Shown piece after piece: positions 43,173-51,321 of a DNA stretch of 64,000 nt (its first letter is position 1; the number at the start of each line of letters is the position of its first letter). Under the pieces are notes generated by a model. That model was not told the origin of the DNA, did not search any database, and saw only the letters and a program-made list of their open reading frames with translations. Source of the DNA: DASYTH01 sp036002505 (GTDB lineage: Bacteria; Actinomycetota; Actinomycetes; Mycobacteriales; Pseudonocardiaceae); assembly GCF_036002505.1 (NCBI RefSeq), contig NZ_DASYTH010000218.1, forward strand, positions 1 to 64,000. The letters are read 5' to 3'. The translations under genes were made by a program, and so were the position numbers.

Positions 43173-43874
43173 GTGAACACAGCGCGCGTTGAGTCGAGCA
43201 GTGAACGGTCCGGTCCGGAGGTGGGTACGCGCTCGATGCTGGCAGAAGCGACTGTTGCGCCGGAGGTGACGCCGGGCGAGCTGGGGTGGACCCCGCCGTC
43301 CTGGGACGAGGTCGTGCGTGAGCACGCCGACCGGGTGTACCGCCTGGCCTACCGGCTGACCGGTAACCCGCACGACGCCGAGGACCTCACCCAGGAGACC
43401 TTCATCCGGGTGTTCCGCTCGCTGGCCTCCTACAAGCCGGGCACGTTCGAGGGCTGGCTGCACCGCATCACCACCAACCTCTTCCTGGACATGGCGCGCC
43501 GGCGCTCACGGCTGCGCATGGAGGGGCTGCCCGAGGACACCGACCGGCTGGCCGGCGACGACCCGAGCCCCGAGCAGGTCTGGTCGGAGACCCACCTGGA
43601 CCCCGATCTGCAGGAAGCGCTGGACGAGCTGCCGCCGGAGTTCCGCGCCGCGGTCGTGCTGTGTGACGTCGAGGGCCTGTCCTACGAGGAGATCGGCGCC
43701 ACACTCGGCGTGAAACTGGGTACTGTTCGAAGCAGGATCCACCGCGGCCGGCAGGCCTTGCGGGCGTCGCTGGAGCGGCGGCGTTTTCCTGGGGGCCAAG
43801 CCCCCAGACCCCCGGCCGGCGGGGCTCCGCCCCCCGGACCCCCCGGGGGACTTGCACGGGAGGGCACGGCATGA
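43173..43874 (+). CDS. sigE: ECF sigma factor SigE
   Basis: This 233-residue sigma factor directs the envelope-stress response. Region 2 is near residues 50-105 (YRLAYRLTGNPHDAEDLTQETFIRVFRSLASYKPGTFEGWLHRIT). Region 4 spans ~145-195 (LDELPPEFRAAVVLCDVEGLSYEEIGATLG, GTVRSRIHRGRQALR). The last ~35 residues form a Pro/Gly-rich tail (RRFPGGQAPRPPAGG), encoded by a low-complexity G/C repeat. The gene is followed by its anti-sigma factor, htrA and tatB, as in mycobacteria. The annotation is very secure; only the C-terminal tail may be variable. Confidence 0.95.
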   Translation: MNTARVESSSERSGPEVGTRSMLAEATVAPEVTPGELGWTPPSWDEVVREHADRVYRLAYRLTGNPHDAEDLTQETFIRVFRSLASYKPGTFEGWLHRITTNLFLDMARRRSRLRMEGLPEDTDRLAGDDPSPEQVWSETHLDPDLQEALDELPPEFRAAVVLCDVEGLSYEEIGATLGVKLGTVRSRIHRGRQALRASLERRRFPGGQAPRPPAGGAPPPGPPGGLAREGTA

Positions 43875-44053
43875 AGCTAGCGGAATGCCGGGCGAGGGAG
43901 TCGGCCCACCGCGACGAGGTGGGCCCGATGAACTGGGGTCTGGGGCCCTTGCCCCAGTGGAACACGGTCTGCCCGAGGAGCAGTCCAGTGGCCGGGCACC
44001 TGAAGCGACCCATGACTTCGGCCGACATGCCCGAGTTGGAGGATGCGGCATGA
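43871..44053 (+). CDS. 60-residue coupled ORF between sigE and rseA
   Basis: Its ATG overlaps the sigE stop (ATGA) and its TGA overlaps the rseA ATG (ATGA), so it bridges the two genes without a gap. It encodes MKLAECRARESAHRDEVGPM followed by NWGLGPLPQWNTVCPRSS and ends in PELEDAA. No domain is recognised. It could be a translated spacer, part of a repeat family, or a small regulatory protein that times production of the anti-sigma factor. Confidence 0.4.
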   Translation: MKLAECRARESAHRDEVGPMNWGLGPLPQWNTVCPRSSPVAGHLKRPMTSADMPELEDAA

Positions 44054-44670
44054 CCGAGGGGCGCGGCGGCTGGAGTCAGCACCTCCTGCCGGACGCGGTG
44101 GTGGCGTTCGTCGACGGCGAACTGACGCCGACGGCCTGTGACCGGGCCGCCTCGCACATCGCCCGGTGCGCCATCTGCGCCGCCGAGATCTCCGCCCAGC
44201 GCCAGGCCAGGGCCGCCGTGCGGGCCGCGGACACGCCGCCGCCACCGGCCGGCCTGCTGGCGTCGCTGCGGGCCATCCCGCAGGAGGTCGAGCTGCCCGC
44301 GACGCCGGACGGGCTCGCGGTCACCGACGACGGCCAGCTGGTCACCGTGCAGCGCCCGGACCGGGTGGCGCCGCTGGGTTCCGGCCAGCCGTTCGGCTCC
44401 TCGCCCAAGCTCGGCGAAGGCAAGGCCGTCTTGGGCTTCCGCTTCGGCCGGCGAACAGTGCCCAATTCCTCACCTCGCTGGCGTAGCGCCGGTCAGGGCG
44501 CGGGAGTCGTTGTGTCCGGGCTCGTGCTCGGCGCGCTCGCCCTGGTCAACTCCGGCAGCAGCCCGGTGTCCGACTCCGGTGACGACCCGGTGTTGGACGG
44601 GCGGCCGGCGGTCAACGTCGAGCCGGCCGGGCTCTACGCCAACCAGCTGGGTGTGGCCGCGCAGCGCTGA
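44050..44670 (+). CDS. rseA: Anti-sigma factor RseA (zinc-binding)
   Basis: This 206-residue protein is the likely anti-sigma factor for SigE. The zinc-binding anti-sigma motif is HIARCAICAAEI near residues 37-48 (HxxxCxxC), preceded by VVAFVDGELTP. The C-terminal part has one hydrophobic helix (~residues 155-180: AGVVVSGLVLGALALVNSG), so unlike many cytosolic RseA proteins it is likely anchored. It has a long Ala/Pro linker. Coupled by ATGA to the preceding small ORF. Confidence 0.9.
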   Translation: MTEGRGGWSQHLLPDAVVAFVDGELTPTACDRAASHIARCAICAAEISAQRQARAAVRAADTPPPPAGLLASLRAIPQEVELPATPDGLAVTDDGQLVTVQRPDRVAPLGSGQPFGSSPKLGEGKAVLGFRFGRRTVPNSSPRWRSAGQGAGVVVSGLVLGALALVNSGSSPVSDSGDDPVLDGRPAVNVEPAGLYANQLGVAAQR

Positions 44671-44707
44671 CCCCCACTTCACCGTCCGACAGGCAGGGTA
44701 AGCACTG

Positions 44708-46261
44708 ATGAGCGAGCCCTCGAACCCTCCGCCGAGCCCGCCGGAACAGAGCCCGGACGGGCGATCCGATCCGCCGCACCGCGTCGGTCCCCGCCCGCTG
44801 GACCGGCCGCCCGCCGACCCCGCCGCGGCCGCCGTGTTCGGCCGGCCGGCCGGCGTGGACGGCGCGTTCGCCCCGCCGCCCGGTGGGCCGCTCGGCGCGC
44901 GGGCCGCGTTCGCCGAGCTCAAGGTCACCCCGCCACCGCCGGCAGCGCTGGCCACGGCGTTCCGCCGGCCGTCCGGCAGCGCGGAGATCCTGCAGCGCCC
45001 GCCCGGATCGCCAGGCCAGGACGACGACGGCTCCGAAGACGCGTTGTGGAGTTCGGAGAACGGCAGCGACCCGTGGCGCGACCCGGCGGCCAGCACGGTC
45101 ATCGGGCCGCCGGCGGTCGGCAAGGACGCGGAAGGCGCCAAGGACCCGAAGCGTCCGCCCGGCGCGCTGCTCAGCCTGCCCGAATTGATCTTCGGGCGGC
45201 GGGTGAAGCCCACCGCGCTGCTCGTTCTCGGCCTGGTCGCGCTGCTGATCGGCGGCGCGGGCGGGCTGGTCGGCTGGGTGATCGCGCGTGGGGGTGACGT
45301 GTTGACCAGCGACGTGACGCTCGCCCAGACCCAGCCCGGCAAGGAACGGCCGAGTGGGTCGGTCGCCGACATCGCCACCCGGGTCGCCCCGGGCGTGGTG
45401 TCCATCGAGGTCCGGGCGAACCAGGAGGCGGGCACCGGCTCCGGCGTGCTGATCGACGGCAAGGGCTACATCGTCACCAACGACCACGTGGTGACCCTTG
45501 CCGGCCGGGCCACCGGGAACCAGAGGATCACCGTGGTGTTCATCGACGGGCACCGGGTGGACGCCAAGATGGTCGGCCGGGACGCGAAGACCGATCTGGC
45601 CGTGATCAAGGTCGACGTGGCCAATCCGACCGTGCTCCAGCTCGGCGACTCGGACAAGCTCCAGGTGGGCGACGCGGTGATCGCCATCGGCTCCCCGCTC
45701 GGCCTGGAGAACACGGTCACCGAGGGCATCGTCAGCGCGCTGCACCGCCCGGTGGTGGCCGGCGGGGAGAACGGCGACGACCCGGTGGTCTACGACGGCA
45801 TCCAGACCGACGCGGCGATCAACCGGGGCAACTCCGGCGGCGCGCTGGTGGACTCCACCGGCGCGCTGGTAGGGATCAACTCGGTGATCCGCACGGCGGA
45901 GGGCAGCACCGGCAGCATCGGACTGGGTTTCGCCATTCCGGTCAACAACATGTCCCGGATCACCGAGGCGCTGATCCGGGACGGCAAGGTGACGCACGCC
46001 GACCTGGGCCTCAACGCGAAGTCGGTGTCCGCCGAGACCGCCGAGGGCGCCCAGGTGGTCAACGTGACCGACAACGGTGCGGCCAAGCGGGCCGGCATCG
46101 AGGAGGGCGACGTGATCACCAAGCTGGGCGACCGGCTGGTGCGCAACGCCCCCGAGCTGATCGTCGCGGTGCGCCAGTACCAGCCGGGGCAGCAGCTCCC
46201 GCTGGTGCTCGCCCGGCAGGGCCGGGAGCTGACGATTCAGGTGACCCTGGGCTCGGACTGA
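44708..46261 (+). CDS. htrA: HtrA/DegP-like serine protease
   Basis: A 517-residue membrane-anchored protease of the SigE regulon. Residues 1-165 are a cytoplasmic, Pro-rich disordered region, and a transmembrane helix is at ~173-195. The trypsin-like domain carries the catalytic triad: His in TNDHVV near residue 260, Asp in KTDLAVIKV near 296 and Ser in GNSGGAL near 375. A PDZ domain follows at about 415-510 (VVNVTDNGAAKRAGIEEGDV). It probably degrades or refolds damaged envelope proteins and can cleave regulatory partners such as RseA. Confidence 0.95.
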   Translation: MSEPSNPPPSPPEQSPDGRSDPPHRVGPRPLDRPPADPAAAAVFGRPAGVDGAFAPPPGGPLGARAAFAELKVTPPPPAALATAFRRPSGSAEILQRPPGSPGQDDDGSEDALWSSENGSDPWRDPAASTVIGPPAVGKDAEGAKDPKRPPGALLSLPELIFGRRVKPTALLVLGLVALLIGGAGGLVGWVIARGGDVLTSDVTLAQTQPGKERPSGSVADIATRVAPGVVSIEVRANQEAGTGSGVLIDGKGYIVTNDHVVTLAGRATGNQRITVVFIDGHRVDAKMVGRDAKTDLAVIKVDVANPTVLQLGDSDKLQVGDAVIAIGSPLGLENTVTEGIVSALHRPVVAGGENGDDPVVYDGIQTDAAINRGNSGGALVDSTGALVGINSVIRTAEGSTGSIGLGFAIPVNNMSRITEALIRDGKVTHADLGLNAKSVSAETAEGAQVVNVTDNGAAKRAGIEEGDVITKLGDRLVRNAPELIVAVRQYQPGQQLPLVLARQGRELTIQVTLGSD

Positions 46262-46303
46262 GCGGTTACCCTTGAGACGAGCGGACGTGCGGAGGAGACC
46301 GGG

Positions 46304-46684
46304 GTGTTCGAGAGCGTCGGGTGGTTGGAGATCCTGGTCCTGGGCGTAGCCGGGTTGTTCATCCTCGGCCCCGAGCGGCTCCCCTCGGCCGCCGCCTGGC
46401 TGGGCCGCAACATCCGCAAGCTGCGTGACTACGCCTCCGGCGCCCGGGACCAGCTGCGTGCCGAGGTGGGTCCGGAGTTCGACGAGCTGCGCAAACCCCT
46501 GCAGGATCTCCAGCAACTGCGCAGCTTCGACCCCAAGCGCGCGGTCGCCAAGCACCTCTTCGATGACGACGGCTACGGCAACGGCACCAAGCCCAACGGT
46601 TACACCCCGCCGCCCAAACAGATCGAGCCCCCGCCCTCCCTATCCCCGGGCGAGAAGGCGCCGTACGACCCCGACGCCACCTGA
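46304..46684 (+). CDS. tatB: Sec-independent protein translocase TatB
   Basis: The 126-residue membrane protein has a short N-terminal helix (residues 5-22: VGWLEILVLGVAGLFILGP) followed by the Glu-Arg-Leu hinge (PERLPSAAAWLGR) and a long amphipathic helix (residues 30-70). The C-terminal tail is Pro-rich. TatB recognises twin-arginine signal peptides with TatC. It follows htrA in the sigE cluster, as in M. tuberculosis Rv1224. GTG start preceded by GGAGGAGACCGGG. Confidence 0.93.
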   Translation: MFESVGWLEILVLGVAGLFILGPERLPSAAAWLGRNIRKLRDYASGARDQLRAEVGPEFDELRKPLQDLQQLRSFDPKRAVAKHLFDDDGYGNGTKPNGYTPPPKQIEPPPSLSPGEKAPYDPDAT

Positions 46685-46693
46685 CTCCCGGGC

Positions 46694-46842
46694 GTGTTGG
46701 CGCCTGGCGTCGCCATGTTTGCCGCTGGCGTCGAAATGTTGGCGTCTGGCGCGAATTCCACCCCACCCCCTCACCGCGTCACGTGCCAACACACCGACGC
46801 GCGGCGCCAACACACCGACGTGAGCGGCCAACACGCCGGTCA
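46694..46842. repeat. Inverted array of 21-bp repeats between tatB and mrp
   Basis: Three units begin at 46694, 46715 and 46736, close to RTGTTGGCGYCTGGCGTCG and exactly 21 bases apart. Three more in the opposite orientation begin at 46785, 46806 and 46827 (GCCAACACACCGACG type). The two sets can fold into one large hairpin between the convergent stops of tatB and mrp. A related 21-base period occurs at 48477-48536. Confidence 0.7.
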
Positions 46843-47988
46843 GCGGCCCGCGGGGGTCACCGAGAGCATCCGGCCGGCGAGTCCGCGGGCGCGGGTGGAC
46901 AGCCGGGTGGCGATGTCGCGCAGCACCACCGCGGCGGGGGTGTCCGGGGCGGAGATGACCAGCGGGATGCCGTTGTCGCCGGCTTCGCGCAGCCGCGCGT
47001 CCAGCGGGACCTGACCGAGCAGCGGGACCTCGGCACCGACGGTGCGGGTGAGCGACTCGGCCACGGCCGCGCCGCCGCCGGAGCCGAAGATCTCGGTGCG
47101 GGTGCCGTCCGGCAGCTCGAGCCAGGACATGTTCTCGATCACGCCGGCCAGCCGCTGCCGGGTCTGCAGGGAGATCGCGCCGGCCCGCTCGGCCACCTCG
47201 GCCGCGGCCGGCTGCGGGGTGGTGACGACCAGGATCTCCGCGTTCGGGATCAGCTGGGCCACCGAGATCGCCACGTCCCCGGTGCCCGGCGGGAGATCGA
47301 GCAGGAGGATGTCCAGGTCGCCCCAGAACACGTCGGCGAGGAACTGCTGCAGCGCGCGGTGCAGCATCGGGCCGCGCCACACCACGGGGGTGTTGCCCGG
47401 GGTGAACATGCCGATCGAGATGACCTTCACCCCGTGCGCCTGCGGCGGCATGATCATCTTCTCGACGCGGGTCGGTTTTCCCGTCGCACCAAGCATCCGC
47501 GGCACCGAATGGCCGTAGATGTCGGCGTCCACCACCCCCACCGAGAGCCCGCGCGCGGCCATGGCCACCGCGAGGTTCACCGTCACGCTCGACTTGCCGA
47601 CCCCGCCCTTGCCGGACGCCACGCAGTACACCCGGGTCAGCGAACCGGGCTCGGCGAACGGGATGCGCGGTTCCTCCGCCTCCCCGCGCAGTGACTTGCG
47701 CAGCTCCGCACGCTGCTTGTCGCTCATCACGTCCAGGGCGACCCGGACCTCGGCCACGCCCGGCACCGCGGACACCGCGCCGGTCACGTCCCGGGTGATC
47801 TTGTCGCGCAGCGGGCACCCGGCGATCGTCAGGTAGACCTCGACGTCAACCACACCGCCCTGCACGCGGACGTCCTTGACCATGCCGAGGTCGGTGATCG
47901 GTCGGTTGATCTCCGGGTCCTGCACGGTGGCGAGCGCCGCGCGGACCGCCTCGACGCTCGGAGTGGGGGTGTCGGTCACGGTTCCCAT
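46840..47988 (-). CDS. mrp: Mrp/ApbC family P-loop ATPase
   Basis: This 382-residue protein is an Fe-S cluster carrier ATPase. The N-terminal MIP18/DUF59 domain (residues ~10-95: LATVQDPEINRPITDLGMV) precedes the ParA-like ATPase with deviant Walker A GKGGVGKSS near residue 125 and Walker B-like ILLLDLPPGTGDV near 230. Mrp usually has a CxxC motif near the C terminus; here I see only one Cys in the N-terminal domain (IAGCPLRDK) and IENMSWLELPDG where CxxC is expected. As in Rv1229c, it is convergent with the tat/htr operon. Confidence 0.93.
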   Translation of the reverse strand: MGTVTDTPTPSVEAVRAALATVQDPEINRPITDLGMVKDVRVQGGVVDVEVYLTIAGCPLRDKITRDVTGAVSAVPGVAEVRVALDVMSDKQRAELRKSLRGEAEEPRIPFAEPGSLTRVYCVASGKGGVGKSSVTVNLAVAMAARGLSVGVVDADIYGHSVPRMLGATGKPTRVEKMIMPPQAHGVKVISIGMFTPGNTPVVWRGPMLHRALQQFLADVFWGDLDILLLDLPPGTGDVAISVAQLIPNAEILVVTTPQPAAAEVAERAGAISLQTRQRLAGVIENMSWLELPDGTRTEIFGSGGGAAVAESLTRTVGAEVPLLGQVPLDARLREAGDNGIPLVISAPDTPAAVVLRDIATRLSTRARGLAGRMLSVTPAGR

Positions 47989-48008
47989 GCTACGTACGAT
48001 CGGTGATC

Positions 48009-48467
48009 ATGGTGGAGCCTGGCTTATCGCGGTCGCCGACCCGAACCGAGCTGCACGCGTGGCGCACGTTCCTCACCGCCCACGCGCGGGTGCTGCGCAA
48101 CCTCGAGGCGGAGCTGCTCGCCGCGCACCGTCTCTCCCTGGTCAGCTACGACGTGCTGGTGCAGCTCGCCGAGGCTCCCGAGCGGCGCCTGCGGATGGCT
48201 GAGCTCGCCGACCGGGTGCTGCTCTCCCGATCCGGTGTGACCCGCCTGGTGGACCGCCTCGAACGCGCCGGCCTGGTTTCCCGCCAACGGGTCGCCGCCG
48301 ACGGCCGCGGAGTGATCGCCGAGCTCACCGCCGACGGCCTGGAACGCCTCCGCACCGCCGCCAGCACCCATCTCAGCGGCATCACCCGCCACTTCACCGC
48401 CCACTTCACCCCTGCGGAGCTGCACGACCTCGCCGATCTCTGCACCCGCCTAGCCCCCGACCCCTGA
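48009..48467 (+). CDS. MarR family transcriptional regulator
   Basis: The 152-residue product is a winged-helix regulator. The recognition part is MAELADRVLLSRSGVTRLVDRLERAGLVSR near residues 62-91, followed by the beta-wing DGRGVIAELTADG. Flanking helices form the dimer interface. ATG 48009 is chosen; GTG 48003 is a close alternative. It is divergent from mrp with about 20 bases between the starts, so it may control mrp or itself. Confidence 0.9.
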   Translation: MVEPGLSRSPTRTELHAWRTFLTAHARVLRNLEAELLAAHRLSLVSYDVLVQLAEAPERRLRMAELADRVLLSRSGVTRLVDRLERAGLVSRQRVAADGRGVIAELTADGLERLRTAASTHLSGITRHFTAHFTPAELHDLADLCTRLAPDP

Positions 48468-48476
48468 CCTCCCCGC

Positions 48477-48536
48477 GAGTTCGACACTCCAGCAACTGAG
48501 TTCGACGCTCCGGCAACCGAGTCGCACGTTCCAGCG
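48477..48536. repeat. Three 21-bp tandem repeats between MarR and DUF1003 genes
   Basis: Units start at 48477, 48498 and 48519: GAGTTCGACACTCCAGCAAC, GAGTTCGACGCTCCGGCAAC and GAGTCGCACGTTCCAGC. The period is exactly 21 bases. They lie between convergent genes, like the array at 46694-46842, but have a different sequence. Confidence 0.7.
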
Positions 48537-48539
48537 CCT

Positions 48540-49082
48540 TCAGGAGCCGGCGTGGTCGTCCCAGCGGGAGTCCGCGCGGACGGTGTCGGCGGTCGGACGG
48601 GAGCGGGACCGCGGTTTGGCCGGCAGGTCCGCGCGCAGCCGGTCCAGCTCGGTGCGCAGGTAGTCCCGGGTGGCGACCTCCCCGATGGCCAGGCGCAGGG
48701 CGGCCAGCTCGCGGGCCAGGAACTCGGTGTCCGCCTTGGTCTGCGCGGCCCGCGCGCGGTCCTCCTCCAGCGCCACCCGGTCCCGGTCGTCCTGCCGGTT
48801 CTGCGCCAGCAGGATCAGCGGCGCGGCGTACGCGGCCTGCGTGGAGAACGCCAGGTTGAGCAGGATGAACGGGTACGGGTCCCACCGGTACCGCACGGCG
48901 AGCAGGTTCACCGTGATCCAGATGAGCACCACGAGCGTCTGCCAGAACAGGAACTTGCCGGTGCCGAGGAACCGCGCCAGCCGCTCGGAGAACCGGGCGA
49001 ACGCCTCCGGGTCCACCTCGAAGCGCAGTGCCCGCGGCCGGCGCGGCTGGTCGAGCCGGCGGCGGGGAAGCAGTTCAGGCAT
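48540..49082 (-). CDS. DUF1003 membrane protein
   Basis: The 180-residue protein has two transmembrane helices near residues 44-62 (FLFWQTLVVLIWITVNLLAV) and 72-95 (YPFILLNLAFSTQAAYAAPLIL), the DUF1003 core with LLNLAFSTQAAYAAPLILLAQNRQ. A coiled-coil tail (~residues 100-150) follows. Function unknown. The start overlaps the stop of the upstream CBS-domain gene by eight bases, and DUF1003 and MgtE_N/CBS proteins are adjacent in M. tuberculosis too, so they may work together. Confidence 0.9.
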   Translation of the reverse strand: MPELLPRRRLDQPRRPRALRFEVDPEAFARFSERLARFLGTGKFLFWQTLVVLIWITVNLLAVRYRWDPYPFILLNLAFSTQAAYAAPLILLAQNRQDDRDRVALEEDRARAAQTKADTEFLARELAALRLAIGEVATRDYLRTELDRLRADLPAKPRSRSRPTADTVRADSRWDDHAGS

Positions 49083-50325
49083 CGGTGGTCTCCCGCCAGC
49101 CCTCGGGCAACAGGTGGTCCAGGATGTCGTCCACGGTGACCGCGCCGAGCAGGTGGTGCTGCTCGTCCACCACCGGCGCGCAGACCAGGTTGTAGGCGGC
49201 GAAGTACTTGGTCACCTGGGTCAGCGAGTCGTCGGGGTGGAGGCTGGCCAGCTCGGTGTCCAGGGCGCCGGCGACCAGGTCGGACGGCGGCTCGCGCAAG
49301 AGTCGCTGGATGTGCGCGCAGCCGAGGTACTTGCCGGTCGGGGTGTCGGTCGGCGGCCGGCAGACGAACACCATGCTGGCCAGCGCCGGGGTGAGGTCGG
49401 GGTTGCGCACCCGGGCGAGCGCCTCGGCGATGGACGCGTCCGGGGTGAGCACGATCGGCTCCGGGGTCATCAGCCCGCCGGCGCTGTCGGTCGGGTACGC
49501 CAGCAGCCGGCGCACCGGCGCGGACTCGGCCGGCTCCATCAGCTCGAGCAGCCGGTTCTTGTCCATTTCGGACAGTTCGGCGAGCAGGTCGGCCGCGTCG
49601 TCGGGATCCATGGCCTCCAGGACATCCGCCGCCCGTTCATCCTCCAAATGCGACAGTACGTCCTTCTGGTCGTCCTCGTGCAGCTCCTGCAGGACGTCGG
49701 CGAGCCGCTCGTCGTCCAGCGCGTCCGCCACCTCGTAGCGGCGCTTGGCCGGCAGCTCGTGCAGCGCCGCGGCCACGTCGGTGGCGCGCATGCCGTCGAA
49801 CAACGCGAGCAGCCGGTGCGCGCCCTGCGGGGTCTGTGCCAGCTCGGTCAGCCCGGGCGCGCGGACCTCCTCCCAGGGCAGCACCTGTACCGGTCCGCGC
49901 CGGCCGAGCCGCCCGATCCGGTTGCGCACCGCCACCCGGCAGACGATCCAGTCCCGCGTCCTGGTCGGCTCGATCGCCACGTCCATCACGATCGCCTCGG
50001 TGCCGGTGGACTCGACCGCCGCGCGCGCGTCCAGCAGCTGCCCGATCACCAGAACCTCGTTGGGGCGCTTGTGAAAGTGGCGGAGGTTGACCGATCCGGT
50101 GGCTAGCGTGACGGCGGTGGGCTCGATCGAGGTCACCCGCAGCATGGGCACGAAGATGCGCCGGCGCGTGGCCATCTCCACCACGACGCCGAGCACCCGC
50201 GGCGCCAGCCGGTCCACCCGCAGCGCCACCACGACGTCGCGGAGCTTGCCGATCGACTCACCGTCCGGCCCGAACACCGGCAGCCCGGCGAGCTGCGCGA
50301 CGAACACCTTCGTCGTGGTGGCCAC
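49075..50325 (-). CDS. MgtE N-terminal/CBS domain protein without transporter domain
   Basis: The 416-residue protein begins with a PRC-barrel-like region (residues 1-85: FGPDGESIGKLRDVVV). It continues with an MgtE_N helical domain near 175-260 (LHELPAKRRYEVADALDDER, LSHLEDERAADVLEAMDPDDAAD) and ends with two CBS motifs from ~275 (GGLMTPEPIVLTPDASIAEAL and GAVTVDDILDHLLPEGWRE). There are no transmembrane segments, so it senses magnesium or adenine nucleotides rather than transporting. Rv1232c is the counterpart in the same gene order. Confidence 0.92.
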   Translation of the reverse strand: MATTTKVFVAQLAGLPVFGPDGESIGKLRDVVVALRVDRLAPRVLGVVVEMATRRRIFVPMLRVTSIEPTAVTLATGSVNLRHFHKRPNEVLVIGQLLDARAAVESTGTEAIVMDVAIEPTRTRDWIVCRVAVRNRIGRLGRRGPVQVLPWEEVRAPGLTELAQTPQGAHRLLALFDGMRATDVAAALHELPAKRRYEVADALDDERLADVLQELHEDDQKDVLSHLEDERAADVLEAMDPDDAADLLAELSEMDKNRLLELMEPAESAPVRRLLAYPTDSAGGLMTPEPIVLTPDASIAEALARVRNPDLTPALASMVFVCRPPTDTPTGKYLGCAHIQRLLREPPSDLVAGALDTELASLHPDDSLTQVTKYFAAYNLVCAPVVDEQHHLLGAVTVDDILDHLLPEGWRETTDA

Positions 50326-50332
50326 GTTGATC

Positions 50333-50338
50333 AGGCTA
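50333..50338 (-). promoter_or_regulatory. Putative -10 box of the MgtE_N/CBS gene
   Basis: TAGCCT on the minus strand, seven bases before the GTG start, with no Shine-Dalgarno sequence. Confidence 0.45.
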
Positions 50339-50346
50339 ATCGCCGG

Positions 50347-51282
50347 TCAACCGTCCAGCGCGTCACCCTGCTCGGTGCGCCGGTACAGCACCGTCCGCCG
50401 GTCACGCGATCGGGTTACCAGGCCTGAGCCGTGCAGCACCCGCAGGTGGTAGGACACGGTGGCCGGGGCGAGTTGGTGCCGGACCGAGAGCTCGGTAGTC
50501 GAGCGCGGCACGGTCAGGTCACGCAGCAGCGTGGCCCGGGTGTTGCCGACCAGGCGCCCCAGCGTGCCGTCGCCGGCCGGCGGTGCGTTCGAGCCGACCC
50601 CGAGCGCCGGGTAGCTCAGCATGGCGTCCGCGGGGTCGGTCAGCTGCGACCACACCTCGGGCCAGGCGAGCACGGTCGGGGCGAGCACCAACTCCGCACC
50701 GGCGAGGCGCACCTCGAAGTCGGCGACGTTGTACACGGTCAGACCGGATCCGGTCCAGGAAACCTTGGGGCTCAGGGTGTCGAACAGCGCACCGATTCCG
50801 TGGGTGGCCATCGTCTCGGCCCGGACCGTCAGGTCCGCACGCAGCCGTTCCTGCAGACCGGGCCAGCTGTCGGCGATGGCATGCCGCCAGAACACGTTCA
50901 GCCCGTTGGCCGCCCGGCGGGCGAACGCGCCGGCGTCGCGCGAGACGACGTCCGGACACAGCTCCAGCTGCGCGACGACGGCCTCCGGCGACGTCTCACG
51001 CGTCATCTCCAGCTGCCGGTCCCAGACGCGGTTTGCCGGTCCCGCAACGGGTTTGGGCGTGAGCAGGTCAGGCATGTACCGATCGTTGGCGGAGAGCACG
51101 GTGGCCAGCAGCGCGACGTCGGGGTCGCGCAGCGCGAACCGGGCCGCTGGTCCCGGGTCGCCGAACACCGGGTGCCGGTTCCCGAACGCGGTCATCCGCA
51201 GCCAGGTCACGGCCTCACACGCGGGCGAGACCGCCAGCCGGACCCTGGCCATCGACGCCGCATCCAGGTGCGCGGTGATCAC
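50347..51282 (-). CDS. ArsR-family regulator with a large N-terminal domain
   Basis: A 311-residue protein with an ArsR-type winged helix at the C terminus: STTELSVRHQLAPATVSYHLRVLHGSGLVTRSRDRRTVLY near residues 257-300. The N-terminal ~230 residues match the actinobacterial DUF5937-like sensory region (LGVGSNAPPAGDGTLGRLVG; VTWLRMTAFGNRHPVFG). The start is GTG 51282. A perfect 12-bp palindrome at 51322-51333 lies just upstream of the probable promoter and is a candidate operator. Neighbouring target genes are not obvious. Confidence 0.85.
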   Translation of the reverse strand: MITAHLDAASMARVRLAVSPACEAVTWLRMTAFGNRHPVFGDPGPAARFALRDPDVALLATVLSANDRYMPDLLTPKPVAGPANRVWDRQLEMTRETSPEAVVAQLELCPDVVSRDAGAFARRAANGLNVFWRHAIADSWPGLQERLRADLTVRAETMATHGIGALFDTLSPKVSWTGSGLTVYNVADFEVRLAGAELVLAPTVLAWPEVWSQLTDPADAMLSYPALGVGSNAPPAGDGTLGRLVGNTRATLLRDLTVPRSTTELSVRHQLAPATVSYHLRVLHGSGLVTRSRDRRTVLYRRTEQGDALDG

Positions 51283-51291
51283 AGTGACCAG

Positions 51292-51297
51292 ACATTA
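51292..51297 (-). promoter_or_regulatory. Putative -10 box of the ArsR-type gene
   Basis: TAATGT on the minus strand, nine bases before the GTG start. Confidence 0.35.
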
Positions 51298-51321
51298 GAC
51301 GGCGCCGGCCCGGCTCGGATT

